Assembly: GCF_013376045.1 (NCBI RefSeq)
Contig: NZ_JABMJG010000002.1
Span: 248,001-312,000 of the forward strand
Origin: Variovorax sp. SG517
GTDB taxonomy: Bacteria; Pseudomonadota; Gammaproteobacteria; Burkholderiales; Burkholderiaceae_C
Direction: 5' to 3'
Length of the DNA stretch: 64,000 bases
Shown here one piece after another: positions 55,116-64,000 of this stretch. Below the pieces are notes generated by a model. It was not told the DNA's origin. It searched no databases and saw only the letters and a list, made by a program, of their open reading frames with translations. A program made the translations under genes and the position numbers. How positions within the stretch are numbered: the stretch's first letter is position 1; each line of letters begins with the position of its first letter.

Positions 55116-56279
55116 TCACTTTTCCTGCGGCTTCGGCGCCGGGTTGTTGGCGGGCTGGACGCTGTTGTCCACCACCACCGGCGTGCCGTTCTTCAGCTTG
55201 TTCTGGCCGCTGCTCACTACCACCTGGCCGGCCGCGAGGCCCTTGACGATGGCGATCTGGTCGCCACGCGTGGCGCCGGTCTCGATGAAGACCTGCTGCG
55301 CGACGAGCTGCTTCGCACCCGATGGATTGGCCGGCTGGGCGGGCGCACCCGCGGCGCCTTCCTTGGGCGGCTCGGCTTCCTTCACCACGTACACGGTCGA
55401 GCCGTACGGGTTGTAGGTGACGGCGGTGGAAGGCAGCGTGAGCTGCTCCTGCACACCGCCCACGTCGATCTTCACGTTGGCGAACATGCCGGGCAGCAAC
55501 TGCTGCTTCGGGTTGGAGACGGTGGCCTCGACCTGCACGTTGCGCGTGGCGGCGTCCACCTTGGGGCTGATCGCGTTGATCTTGCCGCTGAAGCTCTGGC
55601 CCGGGAAGGTGTCGACCGACAGGTTCACCACCTGGCCCACTTCCAGCCCCGCGAGCTGCTGCTGCGGCAGGGCGAAGTCGACGTAGATCGGGTCCAGTGT
55701 CTGCAGCGTGACCAGCTTGTCGCCGGCGTTCACGTACTGGCCGGGGTTGAGCGCGGTGATGCCCAGGCGGCCGGAGAAGGGCGCGCGGATCGACTTCTTC
55801 GCGACCACGGCGGCCTGCTGCTCGACCTGCGCGCGCTTGGCCTTCAGGTCGTTGGTGTCGGCGTCGATCTGCGCCTGGCTCACGGCCTGCACCGCGAGCT
55901 GCGCCTGGTCGCGCTTGAGCACGATGGCTGCCTGCGCGGCGGCGGCCTCCGCCGAGTGCAGCAGGGCGACGTCGGAATCGGCATTGAGCTCGACCAGCAG
56001 CGTGCCCGCCTTCACGTCCTGCCCCGACTTGAAATGCACCGTGCGCACCAGCCCGGCCACTTCGGTGCTGAGGTCGGCGCCGCGCACCGGGTTCAGCGTG
56101 CCGACCGCGGTGAACTGCGACTGCCACTGCAGCTTCTGCACTTCGGCCGTCGACACCGTCTGCGGCGCCGGCTTGGGCGCGGCGGCGATCAGCGCGCGGA
56201 TCTGCATGAATTTGCCGAACGCGAGCACGGCGACCACCAGCAGTACGCAGCCGATCATGATGATCATTCTTCGGGTCAT
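55116..56279 (-). CDS. RND efflux periplasmic adaptor subunit
   Basis: Membrane-fusion protein of 387 residues. A single N-terminal hydrophobic segment (IIMIGCVLLVVAVLAFGKFM) acts as anchor; no clean lipobox is seen. The sequence proceeds through the first lipoyl half (FTAVGTLNPVRGADLSTEVA), a short helical hairpin (AAAQAAIVLKRDQAQLAVQA), the second lipoyl half (SIRAPFSGRLGITALNPGQY) and the beta-barrel (VDFALPQQQLAGLEVGQVVN). An Ala/Pro-rich insertion near residues 310-325 is unusual. Lies 40 bp after the channel gene. Confidence 0.93.
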   Translation of the reverse strand: MTRRMIIMIGCVLLVVAVLAFGKFMQIRALIAAAPKPAPQTVSTAEVQKLQWQSQFTAVGTLNPVRGADLSTEVAGLVRTVHFKSGQDVKAGTLLVELNADSDVALLHSAEAAAAQAAIVLKRDQAQLAVQAVSQAQIDADTNDLKAKRAQVEQQAAVVAKKSIRAPFSGRLGITALNPGQYVNAGDKLVTLQTLDPIYVDFALPQQQLAGLEVGQVVNLSVDTFPGQSFSGKINAISPKVDAATRNVQVEATVSNPKQQLLPGMFANVKIDVGGVQEQLTLPSTAVTYNPYGSTVYVVKEAEPPKEGAAGAPAQPANPSGAKQLVAQQVFIETGATRGDQIAIVKGLAAGQVVVSSGQNKLKNGTPVVVDNSVQPANNPAPKPQEK

Positions 56280-56319
56280 AAGTTGGCTTTTCTTGGAGTT
56301 ATGGAGTGTTGCTTGCCGC

Positions 56320-57921
56320 TCAGTTCAGCGGTGCCGATGCCTGTTGTGTAGGCTGTCCTGGCGCGATCGCGGCCTCGGCCAGAGCGCCTCGGTTCCACCA
56401 GCCGCCGCCCAGCGCCTGGAAGAGGGCGGCCGTGTCGGCATAGCGGGCGGCCTGCGCCTGCACCAGCGCCGTGTGGGTCTGCAGCCAGGCCTGCTGTGCG
56501 GTGAGCAGCGTCACGTAGCTCACCGCGCCGGCACGGAACTGCGCGGTCGACAGGTCGAGCGACTGCTTCGCGAGCGACTCGGCCGTGGCCTGGGCCTGCA
56601 GCGTGGCGGCGTCGAGTTCGAGCGCGCGCAATGCATCGGCCACGTTCTGGAATGCGCCCAGCACGGTGTTGCGGTACTGCGCCGCCGCCGAGTCGTAGGC
56701 GGCGACGGCGGCGCGCTGCTGCGCGCGCAGGGCACCGCCGTTGAAGATCGGCTGCGTGAGCCCGGCGCCGATGTTCCACAGCGTGGTCGGCCCGGTGAAC
56801 AGGTCGCGTGCGCGCAGCGAGGTGTTGCCGTAGCTGGCGCTCAACTGGATCTGCGGATAGAGATTCGCCGTGGCCACGCCGACTGCCGCGCTGGCCTGGT
56901 GCAGCTGGGCCTCGCTGGCACGCACATCGGGCCGCTGGCGCGCGAGCTCCGACGGCAGCGACAGCGGCAGCTCCTGCGGCAGCGAGAGGCTGGCGAGGTC
57001 GAACTCGGGCAGGCCCTGCTCCGAAGGCAGCCGGCCCGCGAACACCGCGAGCTGGTGGCGCGTCTGCGCGAGCGATTTCTCCAGAGGCGGTATTGCCGCC
57101 TGCGTCTGCGCGACCTGCGTGCGCTGCTGCAGCACGATCGACTTGGGGATCGCGCCGGTGTCGAATTGCTTTTCGATCACGTTCAGCTGCTCTCGCTGCG
57201 CCTGCAGCACCTCGCGCGTGGCCTGCAGCTGGCCGCGCAGCGCGGCTTCGCGGATCGCGGTGGTGACGAGGTTCGACGTGAGCGTGAGGTAGGTCGCCTC
57301 CACCTGGTAGCGCTGCGCTTCCACGGCGGCTTGAGCGCCTTCGACCTGCCGGCGCGAGGCGCCGAACACGTCGAGGTTGTAGCTGACGTTGACCGACGCG
57401 TTGTACAGCGTGAGCAACTGGCCGCCCGCCACCCGCGTGCTCACTTCCGATGCCCGCTCGCGCTGCACGCCCAGTTGCGCCGTGACCTGCGGCCACAGCA
57501 GGTTGCCCGACTTCACATCGTAGGTGGCCTCGGCCTGCCGCAGTGCGGCCTGAGCGGAAGCCAGCGTCGGGCTCTGCGCGAGCGAAGCGCGGATCAGCCG
57601 ATCGAGCGGTTCGGAGCGGAACACTTCCCACCACTGGGCCGGAATGTCGCGGCCCGGCAGCAGCTCCTGCGCCTGGCCGGCCGGCACGTCGGACTTCACG
57701 GTGCGCGCCGGCATCGGCGCGGGCGTGTAGTCGGCGCCGCTGGCCGCGGCCGGCAGGTCGGGTGTCCTGAAGTCCGGCCCGACCGCACAGCCGCTCATCA
57801 GCAGCAGGACGGCGCCGAGCACGGCGCCCTGAACGGGCCACCCCGGCCGCGAGCGCGCAGGCGCAGCGCGCAACGACGAACCGGGGTGATCCTCCAACGC
57901 ATTGTTTTCTTGATATTGCAT
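56320..57921 (-). CDS. RND efflux outer-membrane lipoprotein (NodT/OprM family)
   Basis: TolC-like channel of 533 residues with two OEP repeats. The lipobox is LMSGC, but it is preceded by about 45 residues including a long polar segment (QENNALEDHPGSSLRAAPAR), so the true start may be internal or the signal is unusually long. The ATG at 57921 is the first in-frame ATG close to the domain. Conserved segments: SYNLDVFGASRRQVEGAQAA, RQRPDVRASEAQLHQASAA and LYPQIQLSASYGNTSL. First gene of the operon, an order (channel first) less common than channel last. Confidence 0.9.
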   Translation of the reverse strand: MQYQENNALEDHPGSSLRAAPARSRPGWPVQGAVLGAVLLLMSGCAVGPDFRTPDLPAAASGADYTPAPMPARTVKSDVPAGQAQELLPGRDIPAQWWEVFRSEPLDRLIRASLAQSPTLASAQAALRQAEATYDVKSGNLLWPQVTAQLGVQRERASEVSTRVAGGQLLTLYNASVNVSYNLDVFGASRRQVEGAQAAVEAQRYQVEATYLTLTSNLVTTAIREAALRGQLQATREVLQAQREQLNVIEKQFDTGAIPKSIVLQQRTQVAQTQAAIPPLEKSLAQTRHQLAVFAGRLPSEQGLPEFDLASLSLPQELPLSLPSELARQRPDVRASEAQLHQASAAVGVATANLYPQIQLSASYGNTSLRARDLFTGPTTLWNIGAGLTQPIFNGGALRAQQRAAVAAYDSAAAQYRNTVLGAFQNVADALRALELDAATLQAQATAESLAKQSLDLSTAQFRAGAVSYVTLLTAQQAWLQTHTALVQAQAARYADTAALFQALGGGWWNRGALAEAAIAPGQPTQQASAPLN

Positions 57922-58024
57922 GGGGGCAGCGGTTGTACACCCGGAACGCCCGGGCTGCCTGTCATTCCGCGAGTCTCGTGCCCGCTGCTCCGCCCCGCGA
58001 GGCAGTTGCGACGAAACGGGACCT

Positions 58025-58064
58025 GCAAGGCGCGAAATGTACGGGCAAGGCGCCAAATGCACCA
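58025..58064. promoter_or_regulatory. Tandem 20-bp direct repeat upstream of the RND operon
   Basis: GCAAGGCGCGAAATGTACGG is followed at once by GCAAGGCGCCAAATGCACCA (16 of 20 positions equal). The two units lie 104-143 bp upstream of the channel start on the minus strand, one or two helical turns apart, as expected for paired regulator sites. Confidence 0.6.
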
Positions 58065-58106
58065 CCCCAAGGGCGCGACACAACCCCACCACCGCGCCGA
58101 TCTCAG

Positions 58107-58199
58107 GAACACCGAGGAGCCGGCTCTGCCGGGCCTCAGGTGTTGCCCCCGGTAGGGGGGGTGGCGAAGCGGCACGAAGTGCCGCGCAGCCTGGTGGCG
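58107..58199 (+). repeat. Dispersed ~90-bp repeat, copy C
   Basis: GAACACCGAGGAGCCGGCTC, TGCCGGGCCTCAGGTGTTGC, CCCCCGGTAGGGGG, GGCGAAGCGGCACGAAGTGC and GCGCAGCCTGG follow the same order as copies A and B. It is the most divergent in its central hairpin. Confidence 0.9.
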
Positions 58200-58216
58200 A
58201 GAAATTTTTTTAAAAA

Positions 58217-58241
58217 AAAAGCCCGCACGAGGCGGGCTTGA
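58217..58241 (-). terminator. Terminator downstream of the S24-family regulator gene
   Basis: On the minus strand AAGCCCGCC / GCGGGCTT with loop TCGT is followed by a run of nine T. It lies 157 bp beyond the regulator stop at 58398 and marks the end of that transcript. Confidence 0.8.
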
Positions 58242-58397
58242 AGGTGACCTGCTGGAGGAGGGAGGATCAGAGGATGCAGGCCACAGGGAGAGCCATGAAT
58301 ATCGCTTCCGAACCTGCACGCAACCTGACCTCGACGAAATCGTGTTCCAGCTAATTTCCGGCTAATTTTTTGCCGGAGGCGCCGCTCGCATGAGGGC

Positions 58398-59114
58398 TCA
58401 GTCCTCGTCCTCCCACTTGCCCACGACGGTGCCCAGCACCGTGAAGGCCGTGCGCACCGGCTCGTGCTTGGGGTTGAGCGGCAGCAGCCAGCGGCGACCG
58501 TCGTCCTGCTTGAACACCTTGAAGGTGACCTCGTCGCTGTCCTCGAGCTTCGCGATGATGCGTTCGCCGTCGTCGGGCGTGCGCAGCGAGGTGTCGACGA
58601 ACACGATCGAGCCGGGCGGATAGCTCTTGAGCTGGCCGCTGGGCGAAGTCATGCTGTCGCCGCGAACGCGCAGCGCATAGCTCTGGAGGCTGTGGTGGGC
58701 GATGCAGGGTATCCAGCGCTCGGCATGCGGCTGCTGCGAGATCTCGTGGCTGTCCCAGTTGGCGGCGTCCGCCCAGGAAATGAGCGGCACCGTGCCGGGC
58801 GTGCGCGGGTTGAAGCTCGGGATCGACGGCGGCGTGTGCGTCACCCGATAGGGCCCCGGCGGCTCGTTGGCCCGGTCGCGCGCCTGGCGGATCTGATCCT
58901 CGTCCCAGGGAGCGGGGCCGTCGCCTGTGTCCAGCCAGTTCGGATCGGCCCGGTAGGCGCGCGCCAGCGCGAGCACGCTCATCGAGCGGCTGACGTCTCC
59001 GCGCTCGATCTTGGAAATGCTGGACTGTTTGACCCCCGAAACCACTTCGGCCTGTTTCTGGGTCATCTTGGCGAATTTGCGCGCGGCCAAGGCGCGTTTG
59101 GCAATGCTGTCCAT
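58398..59114 (-). CDS. Phage-repressor-like regulator: XRE HTH plus S24 (LexA/CI-type) peptidase domain
   Basis: 238 residues. The N-terminal HTH (residues about 7-62) reads ARKFAKMTQKQAEVVSGVKQ then SSISKIERGDVSRSMSVLAL. A linker of about 70 residues leads to the S24 domain with the Ser nucleophile S154 in ALRVRGDSMTSP and a likely general-base Lys K199 in EVTFKVFK; the 45-residue spacing is close to that of lambda CI. It may autocleave in DNA damage like CI/LexA, but a clear Ala-Gly cleavage site is not obvious. It is divergent from a small HTH gene with a palindrome between them. No integrase, replication or structural phage gene is nearby. Confidence 0.9.
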   Translation of the reverse strand: MDSIAKRALAARKFAKMTQKQAEVVSGVKQSSISKIERGDVSRSMSVLALARAYRADPNWLDTGDGPAPWDEDQIRQARDRANEPPGPYRVTHTPPSIPSFNPRTPGTVPLISWADAANWDSHEISQQPHAERWIPCIAHHSLQSYALRVRGDSMTSPSGQLKSYPPGSIVFVDTSLRTPDDGERIIAKLEDSDEVTFKVFKQDDGRRWLLPLNPKHEPVRTAFTVLGTVVGKWEDED

Positions 59115-59148
59115 CGGATGGGGATTTAAGCCCAAACGAATATTCCTC

Positions 59149-59169
59149 TCAAACTCTAGAATAGTTTGA
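59149..59169. promoter_or_regulatory. Palindromic operator candidate between divergent regulators
   Basis: TCAAACT and AGTTTGA form a perfect 7-bp inverted repeat around CTAGAAT. It lies 15 bp before the small HTH start (59184) and 35 bp from the S24 regulator start (59114). A further half-site-like CCAAACG is at 59132-59138. This is the layout of a CI/Cro-type switch. Confidence 0.75.
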
Positions 59170-59183
59170 AAAGGGAGTAATAG

Positions 59184-59414
59184 ATGAAGCCACGGGAGTT
59201 GGTCATGGCGCTGAGGGCCATGGGCCTCACGCAGAAGCAGATCGAACATCGAACCGGCATTCCGCAGCCGACCATCAGCAAGATCGGCCTGGGTCGGGTG
59301 GCCGACGTGATGTCGCGGCACTATGTCGCGCTCGTGGCCGCCTACGAGCAGCGGATGAAGGAGGAAGCCCTGAAGCCCGCGCCGGAGGCCCGCCCCCGGC
59401 CCGCGAAGCGATGA
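59184..59414 (+). CDS. Small helix-turn-helix protein (Cro-like position)
   Basis: 76 residues. ALRAMGLTQKQIEHRTGIPQ followed by PTISKIGLGRVADVMSRHYV is an HTH of the Cro/XRE kind; the C-terminal 20 residues are Pro/Ala/Lys-rich. GGGAGTAA lies just upstream of the ATG. It is divergent from the S24 repressor and probably shares its operator. It could equally be a plain accessory regulator; no DNA target other than the nearby palindrome is visible. Confidence 0.82.
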   Translation: MKPRELVMALRAMGLTQKQIEHRTGIPQPTISKIGLGRVADVMSRHYVALVAAYEQRMKEEALKPAPEARPRPAKR

Positions 59415-59421
59415 GCGTGCG

Positions 59422-59655
59422 GTGCGCAGGCGATTGCCCTCGGGCCTGCGGCTCGACCGCGCTCTGTGCGTGCTGCTGGCGCTGGCGTCCCTTGCGGGGC
59501 TGGTCGCCGGGCTGATCCTGGGGCACCCGGGCATCGCCGGTGCCGGCTGCTTCGGGCTGGTTTGCGCGGCCTGGGCAGCGCAGGTGCTGTTCGACCGCGA
59601 GGCGCTCAGGCGCGATCGTGCGGTTCGGGAGGCGCGAGAGCGAGAGTGGAGCTGA
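59422..59655 (+). CDS. Small membrane protein of unknown function
   Basis: 77 residues from a GTG start, 7 bp after the small HTH gene. Two hydrophobic segments (RALCVLLALASLAGLVAGLI and GAGCFGLVCAAWAAQVLF) are flanked by Arg-rich ends (MRRRLPSGLRLDR and REALRRDRAVREAREREWS), fitting an integral inner-membrane hairpin. I do not recognise the family. Its last 50 bp overlap the convergent gene ending at 59606, which weakens the call a little. Confidence 0.6.
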   Translation: MRRRLPSGLRLDRALCVLLALASLAGLVAGLILGHPGIAGAGCFGLVCAAWAAQVLFDREALRRDRAVREAREREWS

Positions 59656-60109
59656 CGCGCACACAGTCCTTGATGTGCTGCTCGCCGAGGGCGCGCAGCG
59701 CCGCGTAGCCCAGCGCGGCCGACACCACCTGCCCGGCGATGGGCACGTACTTGGTCGCCTGCTTGGCCGTGAGGCGCACGCCGGCATGCTTGGCGAGGCG
59801 AAGCAGCAGGTCGCGCGTGACCAGCCGCCCGACCAGCAGCGCGCCCACCGTGGTCGCGGCCTTCTGGATGCGCTCGCGCTGGTGCGGCGCGAGCTTCTCG
59901 ACCTGCGTGACCGAGAGGCCGAATTCCGCGCTGATCTGCGGCACCAGCCGCGAGAGCAGCGCGGCATCGGCCATCCAGTCGAGGCCGGGCAGGGGAACCG
60001 CGCTGGCCGCTGCCGCCATCAGCGCCTTGCGGCTGATGAGGCGGCGGCTGCGGTGGATGGCGGCGATGAGTTTCTCGTCACCACGGGCCAGTTCGACGGC
60101 TGACGGCAT
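59606..60109 (-). CDS. Conserved-looking protein of unknown function (possible membrane-associated helical protein)
   Basis: 167 residues, family not recognised with confidence. The pattern AAAASAVPLPGLDWMADAAL, LVGRLVTRDLLLRLAKHAGV and KYVPIAGQVVSAALGYAALR, with amphipathic and hydrophobic helices around Gly/Pro, recalls DUF697- or EcsC-like proteins that associate with membranes. It lies 37 bp downstream of the ABC-F gene on the same strand and is probably co-transcribed. Confidence 0.7.
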   Translation of the reverse strand: MPSAVELARGDEKLIAAIHRSRRLISRKALMAAAASAVPLPGLDWMADAALLSRLVPQISAEFGLSVTQVEKLAPHQRERIQKAATTVGALLVGRLVTRDLLLRLAKHAGVRLTAKQATKYVPIAGQVVSAALGYAALRALGEQHIKDCVRVSSTLALAPPEPHDRA

Positions 60110-60146
60110 CCGGCGGCTCCCTTGCTTGTTGCTGGCTGTTGCTCAG

Positions 60147-62120
<1,974 letters not shown>

Positions 62121-62265
62121 GAAAGAGGAACCGTAGGGGCGATTATCCCGCCCGGCCCTTCGCGCCCTGGAAAAAAGGGGCAAAGGTGCGGGGAAATGAC
62201 CCGGTGAATGGGTTTTCGCAGCGGATGGCTGCGAGAAAGCGGCTGAAAGGGCTGGGCGAGCGCAG

Positions 62266-63147
62266 CTAACGCACGCCGGCGCCGGCCACCAGGGCGTCGC
62301 GCGTCACCAGCAGCACCTGGTCTTCGCCCGCCGAGGTTTCGAGCCAGAAGACTTCGAGCTGCGGGAAGGCCGCCTCGAAGTACTCGCGCTCGTTGCCGAT
62401 CTCCAGCACCAGCACCGCCTGTTCGCTCATGCGCGAGGGCGCGTCGGCCAGGAGCTGCCGCACGAAATCCATGCCGTCGGTGCCGCCGGCCAGCGCCAGC
62501 TCGGGCTCCGCGCGGTATTCGGCGGGCAGGGCGGCCATGCTGGCGCTGTTCACGTAGGGCGGGTTGCACAGCACCAGGTCGTAGGGGCCGGGCAGGTTCT
62601 TCAGGCCGTCCGACTCGACCAGCCGCACGCGCGCGTCCAGCTCATGGCGGGTGACGTTGATGGCGGCGACCTCCAGGGCCTCGACCGACAGGTCGGCCGC
62701 GTCCACCGTCACGTCCGGGTAGGTGAGCGCCGCGAGCACCGCGAGGCTGCCGTTGCCCGTGCACAGGTCGAGCACGCGCTGCGTGTGTTCGCCCAGCCAG
62801 TAGTCGATGGTTCCGTCGGCGATCAGCTCGGCGATGAAGCTGCGCGGCACGATGGCGCGCTCGTCCACGTAGAAGGGCACGCCCTGCAGCCATGCTTCCT
62901 TGGTGAGGTAGGCGGCGGGCTTGCGCGTGGCGATGCGTTCGTCGATGAGCGCCGCCACCTTGCCGGCGTCGGCGGGCGACACGGGCGTGTCGGCCACGCC
63001 GTCGAGGTCGTCCAGCGGCAGCTTCAGGCGCCACAGCACCAGCCACGCTGCTTCGTCGAAGGCGTTGGCCGTGCCATGGCCGAAGGCGACGCCGGCTTCT
63101 TCCAGCCGCTTCGCGCCCGACTCGATGAGTTCGATGACGGTGCTCAT
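62266..63147 (-). CDS. prmB: Ribosomal protein L3 glutamine N5-methyltransferase
   Basis: SAM-dependent enzyme that methylates a glutamine of ribosomal protein uL3, 293 residues. The SAM motif is [20 protein letters not shown] and the glutamine-binding NPPY is in [34 protein letters not shown] sequence following it separates PrmB from PrmC. Its ATG overlaps the dapE stop by 4 bp (ATGA). Confidence 0.95.
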   Translation of the reverse strand: MSTVIELIESGAKRLEEAGVAFGHGTANAFDEAAWLVLWRLKLPLDDLDGVADTPVSPADAGKVAALIDERIATRKPAAYLTKEAWLQGVPFYVDERAIVPRSFIAELIADGTIDYWLGEHTQRVLDLCTGNGSLAVLAALTYPDVTVDAADLSVEALEVAAINVTRHELDARVRLVESDGLKNLPGPYDLVLCNPPYVNSASMAALPAEYRAEPELALAGGTDGMDFVRQLLADAPSRMSEQAVLVLEIGNEREYFEAAFPQLEVFWLETSAGEDQVLLVTRDALVAGAGVR

Positions 63148-64000
63148 CCGGCGAGCGCGGCGTCCAGTCGCCTGATGGTGCGCAGATACAGGTTCTTCAG
63201 CGTCTCGATCTCGGCCACGTCGATGTGCTCGTCGATCTTGTGGATGCTGGCGTTCACCGGGCCGAGTTCGACCACCTGCCTGCAGATCTTGGCGATGAAG
63301 CGTGCGTCGCTGGTGCCGCCGCTGGTCGACAACTCGGTCTCGATGCCGGTCTCATCGCGGATCGCGCCCTGAACTGCCTCCACCAGTTCGCCCGGCGTGG
63401 TCAGGAAGGGCAGGCCGCCGATGGTCCAGGCCAGCGTGTAGTCGACCTTGTGCGCGTCGAGCACGGCGTGCACGCGCTGCTGCAGCGACTCGGGCGTGGA
63501 TTCGGTCGAGAAGCGGAAGTTGAAGTCGATCACCGCGCTGCCCGGAATCACGTTGCTCGCGCCCGTGCCAGCGTGGAAGTTGCTGATCTGCCAGCTGGTC
63601 GGCTGGAAGTACGGGTTGCTCACTGCGTCCCAGCCGCCGGCGGCATTGATGGCCACCAGTTCGGCCAGCGCCGGCGCCACCGTGTGCACCGGGTTCTTGG
63701 CCAGATGCGGATAGGCGATGTGGCCCTGCACGCCCTTGACCGTGAGCTTGCCGCTCATGGTGCCGCGGCGGCCGTTCTTGATCATGTCGCCGCAGCGCTC
63801 CACCGCGGTGGGTTCGCCCACGATGCAGTAGTCGATGACTTCGCCGCGCGTGGCCAGCGCATTGCAGACGACGACCGTGCCGTCGATGCCGGGGCCTTCC
63901 TCGTCGCTCGTGAGCAGCAGCGCCAGCGTGAGCTTCGGCTCGGGCTGCGCCTGCAGGAATTCCTCGATGGAGGTGACGAAGGCCGCGACCGAGGTCTTCA
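63144..64000 (-). CDS. dapE: Succinyl-diaminopimelate desuccinylase (N-terminal part outside window)
   Basis: Lysine/peptidoglycan precursor enzyme that removes succinate from N-succinyl-LL-diaminopimelate. About 285 residues are visible; the frame is open through the right edge, so the N-terminus with the first zinc ligands is missing. Visible: [15 protein letters not shown] (catalytic Glu and metal-binding Glu), [20 protein letters not shown], the dimerisation/lid region [20 protein letters not shown], and the C-terminal zinc His region [30 protein letters not shown] is a DapE hallmark. Confidence 0.96.
   Translation of the reverse strand, partial: KTSVAAFVTSIEEFLQAQPEPKLTLALLLTSDEEGPGIDGTVVVCNALATRGEVIDYCIVGEPTAVERCGDMIKNGRRGTMSGKLTVKGVQGHIAYPHLAKNPVHTVAPALAELVAINAAGGWDAVSNPYFQPTSWQISNFHAGTGASNVIPGSAVIDFNFRFSTESTPESLQQRVHAVLDAHKVDYTLAWTIGGLPFLTTPGELVEAVQGAIRDETGIETELSTSGGTSDARFIAKICRQVVELGPVNASIHKIDEHIDVAEIETLKNLYLRTIRRLDAALAG

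Larger units (their letters stand above)
57922..58397. other. Long intergenic region between RND operon and S24 regulator
   Basis: This 476-bp gap holds the RND promoter region with a 20-bp tandem repeat (58025-58064), a dispersed repeat (58107-58199), a terminator (58217-58239) and about 150 bp (58240-58397) in which I see no gene. Short frames through the dispersed repeat are not credible genes. Confidence 0.7.

Noticed and set aside
57933..58241. Short plus-strand coding frames through the repeat at 58107-58199
   Set aside because: They translate repeat DNA into low-complexity sequence and have no start signal or conserved motif.
58398..59655. Edge of an integrated prophage
   Set aside because: Only the repressor-like and small HTH genes are phage-like; RND efflux genes lie on one side and ABC-F/prmB/dapE on the other, with no integrase or att-like duplication seen.

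Overview
The window is high-GC (by eye) betaproteobacterial chromosome. It looks like Comamonadaceae and most like Variovorax. The basis is the housekeeping order (purD-hemF-nadD-rsfS-rlmH-maf-rng; tolB-pal-cpoB-tcdA-tRNA-Lys), the codon use and the short dispersed intergenic repeats; the genus is an inference from memory. Genes are tightly packed, with many TGATG/ATGA overlaps. Long open frames antisense to real genes are GC-rich shadows and are not listed.

Layout. 1-8.8 kb: a sulfonate sulfur-scavenging operon (3' part of ssuE, three SsuA-like binding proteins, ssuD, ssuC, ssuB), followed by O-acetylhomoserine sulfhydrylase, a RutE-type nitroreductase and a molybdate-binding Mop protein. 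9.0-10.3 kb: a less GC-rich pair, a zinc amidase without a signal peptide overlapped by a secreted cysteine-containing protein, which resembles an effector/immunity pair. 10.4-16.2 kb: a TauD-type dioxygenase, then a complete family 2A encapsulin sulfur operon (rhodanese, serine acetyltransferase, XRE regulator, HK97-fold shell protein, and cysteine desulfurase with a roughly 250-residue N-terminal cargo extension). This is the most exciting system in the window. 16.2-25.4 kb: redox and small-molecule enzymes (secreted hydrolase, halogenase-like flavoprotein, a frameshifted racemase, PanE-like reductase, SolA-like oxidase, two flavodoxin-fold reductases, LysR regulator, 1-Cys peroxiredoxin). 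25.4-30.0 kb: sulfate/thiosulfate transporter sbp-cysTWA overlapping dsbB. 30.8-35.3 kb: a MacAB-outer-membrane-factor tripartite pump. 35.4-38.0 kb: a chorismatase/acyltransferase/glycosyltransferase trio resembling part of a xanthomonadin or aryl-polyene pathway. 38.2-51.9 kb: core genes. 52.0-57.9 kb: an RND drug-efflux operon. 58.4-59.7 kb: a phage-like divergent regulator pair. 59.6-64 kb: ABC-F ATPase, prmB and the 3' part of dapE.

How the genes fit together. Sulfur dominates the first 16 kb and returns at 25-29 kb. Sulfonates are imported and desulfonated (Ssu), or oxygenated by the TauD-like enzyme. The sulfite or sulfide produced can be fixed by O-acetylhomoserine sulfhydrylase, or by a cysteine route fed by the encapsulin-linked serine acetyltransferase. 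The encapsulated desulfurase can strip sulfur from cysteine, with the rhodanese as a likely persulfide carrier. Sulfate and thiosulfate enter through Sbp-CysTWA.

Other points: three copies of one roughly 90-bp repeat, a REP-like block inside the desulfurase cargo extension, a hairpin block inside nadD, a terminator-like hairpin just before the encapsulin shell gene, and several palindromes at divergent promoters. No CRISPR array, transposase, rRNA or replication origin was seen.
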